Positions 19,433-27,222 of a stretch of 64,000 bases of DNA are shown one piece after another. Origin of the DNA: Alphaproteobacteria bacterium (GTDB lineage Bacteria; Pseudomonadota; Alphaproteobacteria; Geminicoccales; Geminicoccaceae). Both the position numbers and the translations under genes were made by a program. The stretch's first letter is position 1; every line of letters begins with the position of its first letter. The stretch lies in the NCBI GenBank assembly GCA_026990035.1, contig JALSIM010000014.1, positions 1-64,000 of the forward strand. Direction: 5' to 3'. The notes under the pieces are model-generated. The model made no database searches. It was not told where the DNA came from and was given only the letters and a program-made list of their open reading frames with translations.

Positions 19433-21348
19433 TATCGGTTCACCTCGATTTCTGTGGTTGCCGAAAGAAGGGTGAGGGGGAACGGTGTCTCCTGGAGGAT
19501 GCGCCAGGGAGGCAGGCCACGGCCGCGCCGCCAGCCGAAGGCCCGCAGCGCGTAGTCGCCGGTGAAGGGGCTCGCCGGCAGCGGCACTTCGCGCAGCCCG
19601 CGGCCGATGTCGACGGTGAGCCGCGCCGTCTCGTGAAGCCGGAAGGATACGCGGATCGGTCGATAGAGGCTGTCGGGCGCGAGCCCGCCCCCCCCCGGCA
19701 GCGCGGTGACCGGCTCGATCTCGGTTTCGTAGACGATACCCAGCGTGAGATCGCTCGCCGGTGTGTCGAGGGTGAGAACGGGGCCGTCGAGATCGAAGAT
19801 GCCGGCGAACACGCCGTCGGCGAAGACCGCCACCCGCCGGCCCGCCAGTTCCCCGAGGCCGCTCCAGGTCCGGGTCGGCACGGGAGCCGAAAGGGTCTGC
19901 ACCGCATCCATCTGTAGCGCCTCCTCCCAGCGTTCGAGGAACCTTCGGCCGTCCCGTTCGACCAGGAAGTAGATCTCGCCGCCGAGTTCCTCGATGGCCC
20001 GCAGGGCGCCGGCGAAACGGTGGAGGGCCCAAGCCACCACATTGCTGTTGCGGTCGATGGTGGCGGTGGCGAGTCGGCCGTCGGCCCGCAGCAGCAGCAG
20101 GAGCCGCCGCCGGCGATCGAACAGCATGTCTTCGGGATCGCGCACGAGATGCCGGGACAACAGGGCGATGTCGGCCGCCTGATAGGCCTGCTCGGCATCG
20201 GTGAAGATGAACTCCCGGACCTCGCGGCCGCTGGCGCCGGCGAACATCGTGGCCCCGTCGACCTCGGCGGGGCGCGGGTTGGCCCCGCCTCGCGAACCGA
20301 TCCGGGTCTGCAGGGTGACGCGTACCGAGGTCGGGGTCAGCGGTTCGCCGTCGACGGTCCATTCGCCGGCATCGGTGAAGATCTGCAACCGCCGTCCCGA
20401 ATAGACCTGGCGGATCACCTGGCGTCGCTCGGCGGTCAGGCGGAAGGCGATGGCCTCGTCGTCGAGACCGGTCCCGAGGTCGAAATCGAACAGCGCTCCC
20501 GACTTCGAGATCCAGACATGATCGGGCAGATCGCGCGAGCCGCCGATCACCAGGCGGTTCTGATGGAGGGCGACGCCGCGCGGCCAGCCGCGCACCGGTC
20601 CCAGCGCCTGTTCCCGCCAGTCGGCGGTGGGGCGGCCGTCGGGCTGGGCCTCGAACAGCACGCCATCGGCTTCGGTGGCGCTGCGCACATTGGTGATCCG
20701 CAGATGGCCGCCGCGAATGCGCAGCCAGCCGTCCCGGTGATCGTTGGTGAACACCGGTGCGCTGGCCAGGATCTCGACGAAGGATCCGGCGGGGATCGGG
20801 TCGCCGGGCGGGCTGCCGGCGAGACGGAGCTGGAGCCTGACTTCCTCGGGGGCGAAACGGGCGAAGGGTTCGCGACGTGGCGACTGGGGATCCGCCGGAT
20901 CGACCGGGGCGAAGGACCAGGGGCGGAGGATCCAGCTTCCGGTGTCGTCGCGCAGCAGTTCCCGGGGCGGCACCTCGGGATGGCACAGGAGGAGGCGCTC
21001 CCCGTCGGCCACCCAGCAGAGCTCGCGGGCCTGGGCCGCGGTCCAGGGCGAGGGGGTGAAGCTGGCGACGGAGGAACCGTCGGGGTTCAGGACCTCGACG
21101 CGGTCGGCGGCGATCATCAGCAGATGATCACCGGTGGCGGCGGCGAAGCCGACCAGGCGGGAGGCTCCCGGCAGTTCGGCGAGCTTCGCCGTCCCGCCCC
21201 GCCGGCGCACGCCGCCGGTGGTCAGGGGAATCGCGTTGCGCAGCCTCGCGGCGCCCTCTTCCTGGGCGCGGAGATCGATCCGGCCGAAGAGGACGGGGTC
21301 GAGTTCGCCGCTCGCGAAACTGGTCTGGATCCGGCGTGCCCGTGCCAT
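19432..21348 (-). CDS. Tail tubular protein B / stabilisation protein (T7 gp12-like)
   Basis: A 638-residue beta-rich protein. The opening R-R-I-Q-T-S-F-A-S-G-E-L-D-P-V-L-F-G-R-I is the typical start of podovirus tail nozzle proteins (usual form: f-s-x-G-x-l-s-p), followed by repeats of about 40 residues with L-x-G/W-x-D patterns, and V-A-L-H-Q-N-R-L-V-I-G-G-S in the propeller region that is common in this family. It would form the tail nozzle. The ATG at 21348 overlaps the stop of the upstream gene (TGATG) and was preferred over the open extension to 21924, which shadows that gene. Confidence 0.82.
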   Translation of the reverse strand: MARARRIQTSFASGELDPVLFGRIDLRAQEEGAARLRNAIPLTTGGVRRRGGTAKLAELPGASRLVGFAAATGDHLLMIAADRVEVLNPDGSSVASFTPSPWTAAQARELCWVADGERLLLCHPEVPPRELLRDDTGSWILRPWSFAPVDPADPQSPRREPFARFAPEEVRLQLRLAGSPPGDPIPAGSFVEILASAPVFTNDHRDGWLRIRGGHLRITNVRSATEADGVLFEAQPDGRPTADWREQALGPVRGWPRGVALHQNRLVIGGSRDLPDHVWISKSGALFDFDLGTGLDDEAIAFRLTAERRQVIRQVYSGRRLQIFTDAGEWTVDGEPLTPTSVRVTLQTRIGSRGGANPRPAEVDGATMFAGASGREVREFIFTDAEQAYQAADIALLSRHLVRDPEDMLFDRRRRLLLLLRADGRLATATIDRNSNVVAWALHRFAGALRAIEELGGEIYFLVERDGRRFLERWEEALQMDAVQTLSAPVPTRTWSGLGELAGRRVAVFADGVFAGIFDLDGPVLTLDTPASDLTLGIVYETEIEPVTALPGGGGLAPDSLYRPIRVSFRLHETARLTVDIGRGLREVPLPASPFTGDYALRAFGWRRGRGLPPWRILQETPFPLTLLSATTEIEVNR

Positions 21349-21914
21349 CAGCCGCGCGCCCGGATGAGGGTGAAATCCTCGACCTTGAGCGGCGTCGCCT
21401 GCTGGCTGTCGACCAGACGGGCCAGCTTGAACTCGGCCGCGGCCAGCCGCTGGAGGGTCTCGCTGCGCGCCGCCGCCTCGGTGAGGGGAACGGCGAACTC
21501 GGCGGCCAGGCGCGCGATCAGCGCGCTGACGAAGAAGCTCGGGAAATCCGCTTCCGGCACCCGGCGCTGATAGGTGAGGGTGACCGAATCCGCGTCGGTC
21601 ACGAGGCGGTTGCCGCGGATCCGGAAGAGAAGGCCACGGCCGCGGCCGCCGGTGCCGGCGGAGACGCTGCGGAGCATGTCCGACGGCAGGAAATAGGCGC
21701 GGGCGAAATCGGCGGGTTCGGTCGCCGGATCCGGCACCAGGTCGGCCTGGGCGATGGTGAACGACCAGGGATACGCCACCATCAGCGCATCGCGCACGGT
21801 CGGATAGAGCTCGCCGGCGACCTCGGCTTCCACCCGCGGCTCGTCGAACGAGGTGATCGGCGGAATGCCGATCTTGACAAGGGCTTTCGAGCAGATGCTC
21901 ACATCCGTGTACAT
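21348..21914 (-). CDS. Tail tubular protein A (T7 gp11-like)
   Basis: A 188-residue protein. The start I-C-S-K-A-L-V-K-I-G-I-P-P-I-T-S-F, the P-W-S-F-T-I-A region and the C-terminal helix with the A-L-I-A-R-L-A-A-E-F-A pattern match the gp11 adaptor that joins portal and nozzle. The length is normal (gp11 is 196). It precedes and is coupled to the nozzle gene, the order seen in T7-like phages. Upstream is a 149-base gap with a strong hairpin. Confidence 0.82.
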   Translation of the reverse strand: MYTDVSICSKALVKIGIPPITSFDEPRVEAEVAGELYPTVRDALMVAYPWSFTIAQADLVPDPATEPADFARAYFLPSDMLRSVSAGTGGRGRGLLFRIRGNRLVTDADSVTLTYQRRVPEADFPSFFVSALIARLAAEFAVPLTEAAARSETLQRLAAAEFKLARLVDSQQATPLKVEDFTLIRARG

Positions 21915-21996
21915 GATCCGTCACCTGGGTGAGGCATGCCGCATGGCTGCCACGATTGCCGGGTCGAACGGGGCGCCGGGCTCGCTCCCGGAGCGG

Positions 21997-22020
21997 CCGG
22001 GAGGTCCGGAGACCTCCCGG
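21997..22020. repeat. Perfect hairpin between capsid-associated and tail genes
   Basis: CCGGGAGGTC (21997-22006) and GACCTCCCGG (22011-22020) form a 10-bp stem with a CGGA loop. There is no U-run on the - strand transcript, so it is not a classic terminator. Its place, after the capsid genes and before gp11, is where T7 has its Tphi terminator. It may reduce tail-gene expression relative to capsid, or protect the capsid message from 3' decay. Confidence 0.5.
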
Positions 22021-22063
22021 CGTCCGACCGTGGGATGGGCCGGGTCGAGGGGGCCGGCCGTGG

Positions 22064-22333
22064 TCAGTCGGCGTTGACGGCGCCGAAGCTCGTCAGGTTG
22101 GAGACGTCGACGACACCGCCGCTGTTGGCGAGGACGATGAACACGCCGTGGGAAGGGGCGGTGCCGAGCCCGGCGTTGACGAAGATGAAGTCGCCTTCGC
22201 GCAGCATCTTCGCCGCCTCGTTGAAGTAGCCGGCGTTGTCGACATCGGCCGGCATGTCCTCGGTCCGGTAGTGCCAGAGCGTGAAGCCGTTGGCGTAGGA
22301 GAGGGCACTGAGATTGCGGGGATCGTACGCCAT
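22064..22333 (-). CDS. Small capsid-associated protein (possible decoration protein)
   Basis: An 89-residue protein beginning MAYDPRNLSALSYANGF, with the L-W-H-Y-R-T motif and a beta-rich C-terminal half containing G-D-F-I-F-V-N-A-G. Small proteins of this pattern follow the major capsid gene in many alphaproteobacterial podovirus-like prophages, as I recall it; the exact role is not known to me. It starts two bases after the capsid stop. ATG 22333 is the only sensible start. Confidence 0.6.
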   Translation of the reverse strand: MAYDPRNLSALSYANGFTLWHYRTEDMPADVDNAGYFNEAAKMLREGDFIFVNAGLGTAPSHGVFIVLANSGGVVDVSNLTSFGAVNAD

Positions 22334-22335
22334 GA

Positions 22336-23154
22336 TCAGACCTCCGTGCAGCGCATCTTGACCACCCCATCGTTGTCGATGAGGACGGCACCCTGGGACA
22401 TGGAGTTGGAGACGAAGTAGGCCGCCCGCTCCCCATGCCAGGTGATGTCGGTGGTCACGTCCTGACCGACGGCGTGGCCGAGGGCGCTCCGGTGGTACCA
22501 GAAGCAAGTCCGCACGTTGCCCGTCTTCGGCAGCCCCGAATGCGGGATCCACATGGTCCCGAGCCAGTACTTGGCCTGGGTTCCCCGCCAGGGGAGCTGC
22601 TCGTCGCCGACGAAATCGGCGTTGGCGAACTCCGGCAGGTTGAGAAGTTCGGACCACTGCTTCCAGCCGATCACCGCGTAGCGCTGACCGTCGTCCGGCA
22701 CCTCGTTGGTGCCGAGCATCTCGAAGGCCTCGAGCACCTTCTCCTTGGTGAGACCGGTGGTGTCGGTTCCGGCCTCGGAAGTGGCGGCGTCGAGGGCCTG
22801 GATGATCAGCTCGTCGGTCTTGCGACCGAGGGCGTAGGCGCCGGCGTTGGCGAGCACCTGCCGCTCGTCGATGTTGGTCTTGAGCTCGTCGAGCTTGTCG
22901 ACCCACTCACCGGCGTAATAGTCGGCGAGGAACGCCTCGACGGTGCTGAAATCGACGTTCATCACCGGCACCATGCCGTGGCGCGCCTTGGTCGCCGCGG
23001 CACCCTTGCCGATCTTCTGGAAGACGGTGGAACTGCCGCGCACGCCGTTCTTGACGCGCACCGTCGCCCGCAGCTTCGAGCCCTGGCGCTGGTACGCCTC
23101 GTGGACTTCGCGCTCGAACTGCTTGACGAAAGCCTGGTCGATCGAAGTGGTCAT
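22336..23154 (-). CDS. Phage major capsid protein
   Basis: A 272-residue protein whose N-terminal helix (S-I-D-Q-A-F-V-K-Q-F-E-R-E-V-H), E-loop-like G-S-S-T-V-F-Q-K-I-G-K-G-A, and A-domain part (Y-A-V-I-G-W-K-Q-W, then V-R-T-C-F-W-Y-H-R-S-A-L-G-H-A-V) match capsid proteins of podovirus-like prophages with the HK97 fold. The length is short compared with T7 gp10 (345) but usual for this relative. A ribosome site AGGAG lies about 11 bases upstream. The 125 bases before it hold a G+C-rich stretch with no clear promoter. The frame is intact. Confidence 0.82.
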   Translation of the reverse strand: MTTSIDQAFVKQFEREVHEAYQRQGSKLRATVRVKNGVRGSSTVFQKIGKGAAATKARHGMVPVMNVDFSTVEAFLADYYAGEWVDKLDELKTNIDERQVLANAGAYALGRKTDELIIQALDAATSEAGTDTTGLTKEKVLEAFEMLGTNEVPDDGQRYAVIGWKQWSELLNLPEFANADFVGDEQLPWRGTQAKYWLGTMWIPHSGLPKTGNVRTCFWYHRSALGHAVGQDVTTDITWHGERAAYFVSNSMSQGAVLIDNDGVVKMRCTEV

Positions 23155-23279
23155 CGTGCGATCATCTCCTGCACGTGTGGGGGCTTGCCTCCGGCGGGTT
23201 GTCCGCGGAACGGGCCGGCCAGGTGGCGGTTCGGGGGGCGGCGGACCGCGTCAGCGGTTGCCCGCCTGCCGGGCGCGTG

Positions 23280-24134
23280 TCACTCGCCGAAGAGCCGTTG
23301 GAAGCCTTCGGTGACCCGCGCCACGAACTCGGGGTCGCGATCACGCCAGTAGCGGGGATCGCGCATCATCTGGTAAAGCTGGTCCTCGCCGAGCTCGGCA
23401 CCGCCGGTGCCCGGCTCGCCGATCACGCTCGGCTCCTCCGCCTTCATCATCTGATGGAGGGCGAGCACGCCCTGGTAGGAGGCCGAGAGGTTCTCGTAGA
23501 CTTCCGGCTCGAGATGCGCCTCGGCCCAGCTCTTGAGCTGCCGGGCGACGGTCTCGAAGGCTTCCTCGCCGCCGAAATGCTGGACCAGGCGCTCGCGCTC
23601 CTGTTCGGTGCGGAAGCTTTCGGCCACTGCGTCGATGGCCGGCAACAGGCGTTCCGCGGCGAGATCGTAGACGAGCTGCGCCTGCTCCCGGGTGAAGCCG
23701 GCTTCGTGAAGGCGCCGGTTGAGCTCGGGATCCACCTCGAGTGCCGGATGGGAAGGGGTGATCTCGTACTCCTCGGGGCTTTCCGGCCAGCCGAGGGCCT
23801 GGCGGATCCGGCGCACCGCCGCCTCGTCCTGCTCGTCGGCGGGCAGCGGCAGACTGCGCGTCAGCCTTCGCTCGAGCTCGGCATAGGATTTGAGGAGGGC
23901 CTCGGTCCGGATCCGGCCGGTGTCGGCATCCCAGAACTTTTCGGGGACGTGGGCGGGACGTTCGGGCGTTTCGGCCGGAGGCCCGTCTTCGGTAGGAGAC
24001 GGCGCTTCGGCCTCCGGCGGCGCCTCGGCCGTGGTGCGCTCGGCCTCCTCCGGCGATGTCTCGGGGGCCGCGGTGGCGGGCTCGGCCGGGACGGTCCGGG
24101 CCTCGACGAGCTCGGAAGGATGCTGCTCGATCAT
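23280..24134 (-). CDS. Capsid scaffolding protein
   Basis: A 284-residue, very acidic protein. The first 65 residues are Pro/Glu/Ala-rich and disordered. Then H-V-P-E-K-F-W-D-A-D-T-G-R-I-R leads into E-A-L-L-K-S-Y-A-E-L-E-R-R, the conserved core of gp9-like scaffold/capsid-assembly proteins. A long helical region follows, ending near D-P-R-Y-W-R-D-R-D-P-E. It sits directly upstream of the capsid gene, as in T7-like phages. It would direct procapsid assembly and leave before packaging. Confidence 0.82.
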   Translation of the reverse strand: MIEQHPSELVEARTVPAEPATAAPETSPEEAERTTAEAPPEAEAPSPTEDGPPAETPERPAHVPEKFWDADTGRIRTEALLKSYAELERRLTRSLPLPADEQDEAAVRRIRQALGWPESPEEYEITPSHPALEVDPELNRRLHEAGFTREQAQLVYDLAAERLLPAIDAVAESFRTEQERERLVQHFGGEEAFETVARQLKSWAEAHLEPEVYENLSASYQGVLALHQMMKAEEPSVIGEPGTGGAELGEDQLYQMMRDPRYWRDRDPEFVARVTEGFQRLFGE

Positions 24135-24145
24135 CGGAAAAATCC

Positions 24146-24415
24146 TCAGCTGCGGCGAACGATCAGGCCCTGCTCGATCAGGGACTGGATGTGAGCGACG
24201 ACGCTGCGCTGGCCCTCGACGTGGCGGAGCACGGCGTCGCAGGCGGTGGGGGGAACACGGCGGCTCAGGAAGGTGCGGCGCAGATGGTCCATGACCAGCA
24301 TCCCGGCCGGGCTCGAAAAGCAGCTCGCGAAGGCCTCGGCGAGCTCGTGGGGCGGGGGCTTGGGGCGCCCGGTTTCGAACGCGCTCCAGCCGACGGTTTC
24401 ACGATCACGCGCCAT
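24146..24415 (-). CDS. Bbp19-like small phage protein
   Basis: An 89-residue helical protein. The pattern A-F-A-S-C-F-S-S-P-A-G-M-L-V-M-D-H-L-R-R-T-F, then the R-H-V-E-G-Q-R-S-V-V-A-H-I repeat, resembles the Bbp19 family found next to the portal gene in podovirus-like phages. Function is unknown; a virion-associated or packaging role is inferred from position. The frame opens at 24427, but ATG 24415 has GGAG 6 bases upstream and gives an 11-base overlap with the portal stop, so it was chosen. Confidence 0.6.
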   Translation of the reverse strand: MARDRETVGWSAFETGRPKPPPHELAEAFASCFSSPAGMLVMDHLRRTFLSRRVPPTACDAVLRHVEGQRSVVAHIQSLIEQGLIVRRS

Positions 24416-25922
24416 CGCCGTCTCCATCCACCAGTTCGGCGGCCAGGGCCGAGAGCGGATCGGCGGGATCGCGAACGAGTTCCGCCGGTACGCCGAGGGT
24501 GGCGGCCAGCCATCGCACCGTCGCCGGCAGATCGACGACGGCTGCCGCCTCGGGACCGAGCTTGCGGACCGTTTCCAGCCAGCTCACGATGTTGCCGACG
24601 TCCTCCCGGGCCTGGAGACGCGCGATCGGGGAGCGGATGGCGATGCCGGCCATGTGGCCGTCGAGGGGGAGCTCCGGGAGCTCGCCGCGGCGACGCAGGA
24701 TGGAGGCGGCGCGGTGCAGCAGCGGGATCAGCAGTTCGCTCTGCAGCCGGCCGAAGGTGGCGCCCAGGAGGCGGGCCATTTCGGCGCTGCGTTCGAGCAC
24801 CTCGGTAGCGGTCATCCGCTGGTCCCGCACCGGGCCGAGACGGTCGCCGAGCAGGCTGTGGCGGATGCGGGCGCGGAGATCCCCGAGGACGAGCTCCGAG
24901 ACGTCGAAGCGGCCGGGTGCCTGGAGGGGGGTGAGGCCGCTCGAGCCGACCGCCTTCGGAATGATCGAGCCGGGGGAAAGATCGATGTTGGCGGGATTGA
25001 GGACGCCATCGTCCTCGGCGAGCCAGATGCCGGTGACGGCGATGGAGGCGTTCTTGAGGATCAGCTCCACTACCTTGTTGGCGGTCTTGATGTCCGGCAG
25101 GGCGGTCATCACCGGTGAACGGCCGTAGATCTCGCCGGCGGCCTTCAGCCATCGAAAGGTGACGAAGGGCGAGCGCTCGAAACCGCCTTCGGCCAGGAGC
25201 AGGGGCTCGCTGCCGCGGGTCTCCTCCCGGGGGACGAACGCGCAGTAGCGGAAGCGCGGACCATCGGCCAGAACCGCCTCCACCAGCTCGACGCGGCAGT
25301 CGGGATCTTCCTTGAGGCGCTGCTGCAGCGCCGGTGGCAGCGGCACCGCGGGAAAGCGCTCGTGAAGTTCGGCGAGGGCGATGGTGGTGGTACGGAACTG
25401 CTGCGTGATCCGACCTTCACCGTCGGCGAGCACACACATCTCGGCGGCAGGTACGGCGGTGAAGCGGAAGGCACTGCCGGCACCCGGTGACGCCTCCTGG
25501 AAGAGGAGTGTGGCGGTGCCGATGGTCACCAGATCGAGATAGCACTGGTGGATCTCGACGGCGAAGTTGGAGCGCTCGAAATGACCGAGGAGGGTCAGGG
25601 TCGCCTGCTCGAGCAGGGGGGCCAGACGCGCCCGGCCTTCGCCTTCGAGCTCGGTGCCGGGGACGATCTCGAACCAGCGCGACCAGGGCGGGGTGAGCTC
25701 GGCGAGGAGGCTGGCCGCGAGCTGCTCGACGGCATCCGGGGCGGTCCCGTCGAAGAGACGGTCGCTCGTCCGGTTGGCCGGTCCGAACTCGGGCGAGAGC
25801 CCGCCGCCGCGCACCGGCGAGGCGAAGGCGAAGCATTCGCGCCACAGCGGTTCCCAGGGCTGACGGCGGCGCTTGGCCGTCTGGTAGGCTTTTTCGAGCG
25901 CGGCCGGCGAGACAGGGGCCAT
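24405..25922 (-). CDS. Portal protein (T7 gp8-like head-tail connector)
   Basis: A 505-residue protein with the layout of podovirus connectors: W-E-P-L-W-R-E-C-F-A-F-A and R-T-S-D-R-L-F-D-G-T-A near the N-terminus, then L-A-A-S-L-L-A-E-L-T-P-P-W-S-R-W-F, G-E-I-Y-G-R-S-P, and the C-terminal M-T-A-T-E-V-L-E-R-S-A-E-M-A-R-L-L motif with a long helix. The length fits gp8 (536). ATG 25922 has TAGGAG about 7-8 bases upstream. It lies just downstream of the AT-rich promoter/operator candidate at 25954-25984. It forms the dodecameric DNA channel. Confidence 0.85.
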   Translation of the reverse strand: MAPVSPAALEKAYQTAKRRRQPWEPLWRECFAFASPVRGGGLSPEFGPANRTSDRLFDGTAPDAVEQLAASLLAELTPPWSRWFEIVPGTELEGEGRARLAPLLEQATLTLLGHFERSNFAVEIHQCYLDLVTIGTATLLFQEASPGAGSAFRFTAVPAAEMCVLADGEGRITQQFRTTTIALAELHERFPAVPLPPALQQRLKEDPDCRVELVEAVLADGPRFRYCAFVPREETRGSEPLLLAEGGFERSPFVTFRWLKAAGEIYGRSPVMTALPDIKTANKVVELILKNASIAVTGIWLAEDDGVLNPANIDLSPGSIIPKAVGSSGLTPLQAPGRFDVSELVLGDLRARIRHSLLGDRLGPVRDQRMTATEVLERSAEMARLLGATFGRLQSELLIPLLHRAASILRRRGELPELPLDGHMAGIAIRSPIARLQAREDVGNIVSWLETVRKLGPEAAAVVDLPATVRWLAATLGVPAELVRDPADPLSALAAELVDGDGDGA

Positions 25923-25953
25923 GCGATATCTCCTATCGGATCATCGTCAGCAG

Positions 25954-25984
25954 AAAAGGTATATATTCCTTTTCCCGATGTCAA
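25954..25984 (-). promoter_or_regulatory. Candidate promoter with palindromic operator for the portal-terminase operon
   Basis: On the minus strand, TTGACA (25984-25979) is followed by TATACC 15 bases on (an extended AT-rich -10 region). An inverted repeat AAAAGG-N8-CCTTTT (25954-25973, 18 of 20 positions symmetric) covers the spacer and -10, so a repressor bound there would block RNA polymerase. The TTGACA overlaps the stop codon of the upstream 135-residue gene. The short spacer makes the promoter assignment provisional. No other AT-rich tract like this occurs in the cassette. Confidence 0.5.
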
Positions 25985-26388
25985 GCCGGAACGGGAGCGG
26001 GGCGTGCCAGGAGCAGGCGGCGGGAATCGGCACAGAGCGTGCGGAAGAGCTGGAACGGGGAAAGAACGGTGCGGGCATGGATCCCGATCGCACGCTTGAC
26101 CAGCTCGACGCAGTTGAAGGGGGCAGGTGGCAACCAGCGCTCGACCACCTCGCCGCGGGCCAGGCCGACGACATGGCCGCCGAGTCCGACGAAGGCGCGG
26201 ACGAGGGAATCGACACCACAGGGAGGCACCAGACGCAGATCGAGACGGCGGGTGCGACTGTCCAGAAGGAGCCAGCCGCAGGGCTCGCGGAGGAGGCAGA
26301 AGCAATGCCGGAAGCCGGGCCGCAGCGGGCGCAGCCAGAAACTGTCGGGACGATCCTCGAAGACGACGAGCGTCTCGATACGGGGCAT
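25981..26388 (-). CDS. Uncharacterised cassette protein with N-C-V-E-L motif, possibly papain/NlpC-like
   Basis: A 135-residue protein, first gene of the leftward cassette, with no signal peptide. It contains F-R-H-C-F-C-L-L followed by C-G-W-L-L-L-D-S, then F-N-C-V-E-L-V-K-R-A-I-G-I and the C-terminal T-V-L-S-P-F-Q-L-F-R. An Asn-Cys at the head of a helix with an upstream His is reminiscent of permuted NlpC/P60 or papain-like cysteine hydrolases, which would make it a candidate lysis or entry factor; that is inference. ATG 26388 has AAGGAG 7 bases upstream. Divergent from the repressor gene across 142 bases. Confidence 0.45.
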   Translation of the reverse strand: MPRIETLVVFEDRPDSFWLRPLRPGFRHCFCLLREPCGWLLLDSRTRRLDLRLVPPCGVDSLVRAFVGLGGHVVGLARGEVVERWLPPAPFNCVELVKRAIGIHARTVLSPFQLFRTLCADSRRLLLARPAPVPA

Positions 26389-26438
26389 GTGATCGCTCCT
26401 TCCGATGACCACGGGGCGGGAGATCGAAGGTCTGTGAT

Positions 26439-26482
26439 AGGATGATGATCCTGATGACATTCAAGCCTGGTGTCAAGATAAT
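26439..26482. promoter_or_regulatory. Divergent promoter/operator between cassette and repressor
   Basis: Rightward: ATGACA (26454-26459), 17-base spacer, GATAAT (26477-26482), a good sigma70 promoter for the repressor. Leftward: TTGACA (26476-26471), a perfect -35, with only a weak -10 (CAGGAT) 17 bases on for the 135-residue gene. TGACA-N11-TGTCA (26455-26475) overlaps both -35 elements and is a likely operator. A second inverted repeat, AGGAT-N4-ATCCT (26439-26452), lies next to it on the leftward -10. A protein bound at either would affect both directions. Confidence 0.6.
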
Positions 26483-26530
26483 GTTCCTAGAGCGCCCCCG
26501 AGGGTGCGGCGGAGCTGTGGAAGGGTCCCC

Positions 26531-27172
26531 ATGCTGACACATCAGGACATCTGGAAAGGTATCGATCGGCTCGCCGAACTGCACGGCATGTCACCGTCGG
26601 GTCTGGCCCGGAAAGCGGGGCTCGACCCGACCACCTTCAACCGGAGCAAGCGGAAGACCAAGGAGGGCAAGGAGCGCTGGCCGAGCACCGAAAGCCTCGC
26701 CAAGATCTTGCAGGCGACCGGGAGCAGCATGGCCGAATTCGTGGCACTGATCGAAGATCGGCGCGGGGCGGGAGGCTTCGGGACACTGCAGCGCCTCAAG
26801 GCCATCCGGCTGAGCGAGGTGGGGGAGGGCGGGAATTTCGATGCCGCCGGATTCCCGATCGGTGATCGCTGGGAGGAGGTCGAGTTTCCTCAGATCGACG
26901 ATCCGCAGGCCTATATTCTGGAATTGGACCGGGATCTGGCACCGCCCGTGTACCGTTCGGGCGATCTCCTCGTGGTCTCTCCCAACAGCAGCGTGCGGCG
27001 CAACGATCGCGTGCTGGTGCATCTCGAGAGTGGCGATCTCGCGGTGGGGCTGCTCGAGCGCCGCACCGCCGCGCGCATCGTCCTGCGCGACCTCCTGGCC
27101 ACCGGGCAGGAAACGATTTTCGATCTCGAGGTCTTGAGCTGGCTGTCGCGGATCGTCTGGGTCAGCCAGTGA
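26531..27172 (+). CDS. XRE-type repressor with inactive S24/LexA-like domain
   Basis: A 213-residue regulator. The N-terminal helix-turn-helix (about 17-70; G-M-S-P-S-G-L-A-R-K-A-G-L-D-P-T-T-F-N) is a lambda-type DNA-binding domain. The C-terminal half (about 115-213) aligns with LexA/CI S24 domains around P-V-Y-R-S-G-D and R-N-D-R-V-L-V-H. The Ser expected in the S-M-x-P-x-Y region is Leu136, and the Lys expected in the later strand is Gly173, so self-cleavage is unlikely. ATG 26531 has GGAAGG 6 bases upstream; a GTG at 26504 is less likely. Divergent from the structural cassette and the obvious candidate to control it. Close relatives also occur as ordinary chromosomal regulators in alphaproteobacteria, so a phage role is inferred from position. 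Confidence 0.75.
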   Translation: MLTHQDIWKGIDRLAELHGMSPSGLARKAGLDPTTFNRSKRKTKEGKERWPSTESLAKILQATGSSMAEFVALIEDRRGAGGFGTLQRLKAIRLSEVGEGGNFDAAGFPIGDRWEEVEFPQIDDPQAYILELDRDLAPPVYRSGDLLVVSPNSSVRRNDRVLVHLESGDLAVGLLERRTAARIVLRDLLATGQETIFDLEVLSWLSRIVWVSQ

Positions 27173-27222
27173 ACGTCGGGGCCGGAACCGCGCCGCGAAC
27201 GGGTCGCCGTTCGGCGGCGGCG

